A DNA stretch of 64,000 bases from Quercus robur (Eukaryota; Streptophyta; Magnoliopsida; Fagales; Fagaceae): contig NC_065536.1 in NCBI RefSeq assembly GCF_932294415.1, forward strand, positions 47,589,854 to 47,653,853, written 5' to 3'. Shown one piece after another: positions 60,134 through 64,000 of this stretch. The notes beneath the pieces are model-generated. The model saw nothing but the letters and a program-made list of their open reading frames with translations. It made no database searches and had not been told where the DNA came from. The position numbers and the translations under genes are program-made. The first letter of the stretch is position 1. Each line of letters begins with the position of its first letter.

Positions 60134-62420
60134 ATGGGTTATGCTTTCCTTTTGAACTCTGTGGCATCTTTAGCCATATTTAGGCAGAAGTTTGAAATTC
60201 TTAATGAGGTGGAAGTGGCATATTGCCACGAGAGCGAGATTGCTCTCCACAGAAGGGAACAAACTGCTTTCTTTCCCTTGATGGCGATTCTAGAGGGCGG
60301 GGTTAGGTTTCCCGTGGACCCTCTCTTACTCAATACACTTAGGTATTACAAACTTTGCCCCGACCAACTTCTCCCCAATTTTTACCGGGCAGTTAGTTGT
60401 GTCAATAGGTTAAACCACACATTCGGTTTGCAATTAAACCACCATGATATAAACCACATGTACAGTCTGTGTGGGAATAAAAGTACAAACTATTACTTAA
60501 AGCTTAGAGATACGCGGGTACGACTGATATCATGCCTGCCTGATTCTAATAGGAATTCAGCCGGGGAGTTCGTCCGGGTGCGCAGCAATTGGTTTGTCGG
60601 AGACATCCTCTATCCCCTCTCACGGCGTGAAGTGGGTTCATATTGATTTCTAACTTAACTGTCTTTCCACTTATGGTTGTTTTATTTATCTGAATACTGA
60701 CGCCATGCTTCATCTTATTATACATATATTTATTTATTTTTTGTAGACAGCAAAGTGCTTATCCTAGACATCAGGGTAGTTCACGTCAGGGACCTGAACT
60801 TTGTTCTCCGGTCTGAGATATTTTTTCATTGGGACAAGTAGCTCCAAGCATCCCATCTGATTCTCGAAGTCGAACCTGTCTACTTTACCTAGCAGCCCTT
60901 CAAGCAAGCGCTTTTGGTTGACAGCCCCCTCTTATCATACATTGACGTTCGGCACCCAAATTTTCTTCCGCCGAAGTTTATAGTGGGAGAAGCTCGAGAG
61001 TTAGGTAGGCGATATACTTGTTCAGACGAGCTTGTGCCGTTGTGGGATGAGTTGGCAGAGCGCGTGTCCTAACATCTTCGAGAACTTGCTCACGCACCTG
61101 TTGAGGAAAAAACTCCTGTCCAAGAGGAACCCGCACAACTTGAAGAACTTACTGAACCCGAGGCTACCGCGCAAGCAACCGATCAACTTGCCGTTGATAT
61201 TACTAACCTTTTTAATACCGAGTCTGATCATACTGGAGATATGGTGACCCAGAAGACCATGACTATAGACCGTGCCCGGTGCAAGGCAGGCCGCGCAACA
61301 GCAACCATCACAGGTCCAAGGTCAAACACCTCCCCTGCCACCTCCTCCCCAGACCGGACGAACTCGAAAGAGGCAACGCGTTGCCGATCATACTTCTACT
61401 GGTCTGGGAGATGCAGTGACTCGGACTCTTCCCCGGCCATCCGACGGTATTGTCATTCAAGAGTTGCAGATCTAGGTCGGGGCGAGCGTGGCATCCTCTT
61501 CCCAAGCAGCGCAGGCGTGGCAACCCAAGTTTCAGTTGGACAGCAAGCCGCTCCCCGCGAGCGCTTGTGTACAGGTTTGGGATAAAGGTGAAGGGGGTCG
61601 TGTTGCCCAAAGTTTGGCGCACGACCTTCTTCTGCCTGAGGACGTGCACGCCTTTGAAAAGGGGACGGAGGAATCCATGGGAACAAGGCTGCAGTGACAC
61701 ACTATTGCGGTAGTCCTTCATTTACTGATTCCCTACTAACCCTTAAACGTATTTATTATTTTTTATTTATCTTTTCCTTCATTGCCGTACTAATCCCTAT
61801 CGTTTCATTAGGCTGCTCAACTGGCCCACATCTTGGATGGGCATGTAAAGGAACTTTCTGAGGATGCTGACTGGGAGAGGGCTGCTAGGGAAATAGCAGT
61901 TAAAACAACAAAGGAGAAAATAAAGTTTGCTGATACTACCGAGAAGAAAGCTGCTGCCATGGAGAAGGCTAGGGCGCAGGCGGAGAAAAGGTCCGCGGAA
62001 CTCTTGGCGAAGCAAAACGAGACGAATCTTAAGTTAGCTGAGGCAGTAAGTTTGAACACTACTTAAGCCGAGGAACTCACCGACCTAAGAGCGGCTTTGG
62101 AGGCTTGTGAGGAAAAATGGTACAATGAAGGATTCGTAGACGCCGAGAATTCAGCGGAGTCGGTAGTGAATCAGGCTAGGAGGTTGGGTTTTGAGGCCGG
62201 TTGGTTTGCTGCTTTGCAAGCCTTAAAGGTCCTTGAAGATTCTCCTCTAAGGGATCCCGGCCAAATACCTTTCCCGAGCTCAACTCCAGCCGCGCAAAAC
62301 TCCCCGGTGCCTATTTGCGAGGAAGAAACAGCTAGCATGAGAGAACTGGTGGAACAAATTGACGCCCATGTGGAGTTGGATGACATGGAAGCCACCAGTA
62401 TTCCCCATGCTGGTGATTAG
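60134..62420 (+). pseudogene. Antisense gene of Tat-2, gypsy-type transposon protein
   Basis: The plus strand (antisense to the element) gives FPLMAILEGGVRFPVDPLLL and YYKLCPDQLLPNFYRAV, the same domain as in Tat-1 (VCFYEAAFTSGLRLPVHPLV and LGHFGITPGQLMPN). A Pro/Gln-rich middle follows. Then come a coiled coil (61810-62070, with KAAAMEKARAQAEKRSAELL) and a C-terminal part with EEKWYNEGFVDAENSAESVV, ending acidic at 62420. Introns are likely between the pieces. The function is unknown. Broken, with several breaks. Confidence 0.7.
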
Positions 62421-62879
62421 CTCGGCAGGGACCTCCTTCCTCCAGCAGCAGACCTAGACAACCGCCCAGACAAGACTTGTTGACCTAAGGACTTGATTGC
62501 CAAACCGATTCCCCATTGCTTATATTTATTTTGCTTGTCTTTTAATATTCTATCCTTTTTAGTTAATTTACCTATGTCACCGGATTGTGGTGACTAAACA
62601 ATTGCTTTGTTTTCCAGGTATAACTCATATGCGGTCACCGGGTTCGGTGACGAAACGTTGGTTTTATTTTTCTATTGACTTTGTTGGAATAATGATTTGT
62701 TTGCCAAATATTTTCTTTGATCAAACTCATGAATGCTTAGCTACTACTTTGTTTTGAGTTGTCTTTTTTTTTTTTTTAATTTTTTTTTATTGTTACCCCT
62801 TTTCTTTTTGCATGTATGGCCGGGGATGGTTTGTAAGGTAGAATAAGTCAAGCCCCCAAATATTAGAAATCTTACTCAA
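62421..62879. other. Spacer between antisense gene and tandem repeats of Tat-2
   Basis: T-rich and without coding signal; it includes two phrases of the type GTCACCGG.. / GGTGAC.. Confidence 0.4.
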
Positions 62880-63760
62880 CACATATTTGCCTTCTTAGGA
62901 AGATGTACGGAAGGCCTCCACCTTCCTGGGAAGTAAGTTTCTGTCCTTAGGATATTTTTTAATATAAGATTTCCACTTGCTCGGTGATAGTGATCGAACC
63001 TGGAATTAGGCTTCTGTCCTTAGGATATTTTTTAGTATAAGGTTTCCACCTGCTCAATGATAATGATCGAACCGGGAATCAAGCTTCTATCCTTAGGATA
63101 TTTTTTAGTATAAGGTTTCCACTTGCTCGGTGATAGTGATCGAACCTGGAATCAGGCTTCTATCCTTAGGATATTTTTTAGTATAAGGTTTCCACCTGCT
63201 CGGTGATAGTGATCGAACCGAAAATCAGGCTTCTGTCCTTAGGATTTTCTAATAGAAGGATTCCACTTGCTCGGTGATAGTGATCAAACCGGGAATCAGG
63301 CTTTTGTCCTCAGGATATTTTTTAGTATAAGGTTTCCACCTGCTCGGTGAAAGTGATCGAACCGGGAATCAGGCTTTTGTCCTTAAGATATTTTTTAGTA
63401 TAAGGTTTTCACTTACTTGGTGACAGTGATCGAACCAGGAATCAGGCTTCTGTCCTTAGGATTTTCTAATAGAAGGATTCCACCAGCTCGGTGATAGTGA
63501 TCGAACCGGGAATCAGGTTTCTATCCTTAGGATTTTTTTTTTTTAGTATAAGGTTTCCACCTACTTGGTGATAGTAATTGAACCGTGAATCAGGCTTTTG
63601 TCCTTAGGATATTTCTAATAGAAGGATTCCACCTGCTCAGTGATAGTGATCGAATCGAGAATCAGGCTTTTGTCCTTAGGATTTTCTAATAAAGGATTCC
63701 ACCTGCTTAGTGATAGTGATCAAACCGAGAATCAAGCTTCTATCGTTAGGATTTTTTTTT
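62880..63760. repeat. 71-73-bp tandem repeats of Tat-2, about eleven units
   Basis: GTGATCGAACC-like phrases recur at 62992, 63065, 63138, 63211, 63282, 63355, 63428, 63499, about 63576, 63648 and 63718. Each unit also holds TGTCCTTAGGATATTTT and TTCCACCTGCTCGGTGA. Two subtypes alternate: one with TTTAGTATAAGG and one with CTAATAGAAGG. Tandem repeats between integrase and the antisense gene are known for Tat/Ogre elements and can seed satellite DNA. Confidence 0.92.
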
Positions 63761-64000
63761 TTATACACATTATCTGGCAATACTAAATAAGTAATAATAA
63801 AATTGAATACAACTGCAACGAGAAACCTCATCATCATATTAGCAATGCGATGTACAAATTCGGACTTACACTTCCACGCACGGATAGTCAATGATAAAAC
63901 TTCTTAAGATTGTGGACATTCCATGGCCGGGGAAGTGGCCTCTTGTTAAGGTCTTTTAAATAGTATGCTTCTGCGCCCGCAATGACAGTAACTCTGTACG
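63761..64000. other. End of window inside Tat-2
   Basis: No recognisable domain; it is expected to lie between the repeats and pol of the minus-strand element. Confidence 0.4.

Larger units (their letters stand above)
59032..64000 (-). mobile_element. Second Ty3/gypsy Tat-type element (Tat-2), 3' part only
   Basis: U3 is broken at 59031, and from 59032 a minus-strand element follows: its 3' LTR, the complement of a polypurine tract, an antisense gene and tandem repeats. The layout mirrors the 3' third of Tat-1. Gag and pol would lie beyond 64000, so neither completeness nor the second target duplication can be judged. The antisense gene looks broken, with several breaks. It is younger than the U1-U3 duplication. 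Confidence 0.8.

Noticed and set aside
62880-63760. CRISPR-like regular array
   Set aside because: The whole 72-bp unit repeats, with no unique spacers, and it lies inside a plant LTR element.

Overview
The window is nuclear DNA of a flowering plant. It is AT-rich, its genes have GT-AG introns, and it holds plant-specific families: a heavy-metal-associated isoprenylated protein (HIPP), a plant OTU protease, Tat-lineage Ty3/gypsy and Sirevirus-like Ty1/copia elements, a Helitron and a tRNA-derived SINE. The style suggests a woody eudicot, possibly Fagaceae, but that is only an impression. There is nothing bacterial or organellar.

Left part (1-19745). A segment of about 2.6 kb occurs twice, at 1-2493 + 12215-12332 and at 17182-19745. 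The left copy is split by a Tat-type gypsy element (2494-12209, 5-bp target duplication ACACT), so the right copy serves as the empty site. Both copies hold a hairpin-forming inverted repeat and a fossil RNase H-like (LINE-type) fragment expanded into 82-bp tandem repeats. Between the copies lie a MITE-like palindromic element, a truncated LINE with 16-bp target duplications, and a non-autonomous Helitron (15695-16998). No host gene was found here.

Middle (20100-23300). One apparently intact host gene lies on the minus strand: a four-exon OTU-family cysteine protease of 363 residues. A G-box lies upstream and a 23-base C run downstream.

Right-centre (23220-59031). First comes a 2.3-kb tandem duplication (23220-25515 and 25516-about 27830). 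Then comes a larger tandem array of a gene-bearing unit: U1 26770-45521, U2 45522-56091 and U3 from 56092. U1 and U2 each hold a HIPP gene (two metal-binding domains and a CaaX tail) and a gene for a multi-pass membrane protein. U3 is cut off at 59031, inside the region between these two genes, so only its HIPP gene is seen. The copies have had different fates. HIPP is intact in U1 and U2, but in U3 it has lost its isoprenylation tail and a splice donor. The membrane-protein gene is interrupted in U1 by an 8.3-kb LTR element and damaged in U2 by a nonsense codon and a deletion. Each copy also has its own later insertions: an hAT-type element in U1, a solo LTR in U2, and a SINE plus a second Tat element in U3. 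The other copies give the empty sites.

Right end (59032-64000). This is the 3' part of a second Tat element on the minus strand: LTR, polypurine tract, antisense gypsy-type transposon protein, and eleven or so 71-73-bp tandem repeats. It runs off the window.

No new multi-gene system was found. The most informative content is the HIPP array with diverging copies, the pol-less Sirevirus-like element carrying an extra plant transposon protein, and the two Tat elements that share an antisense gene.
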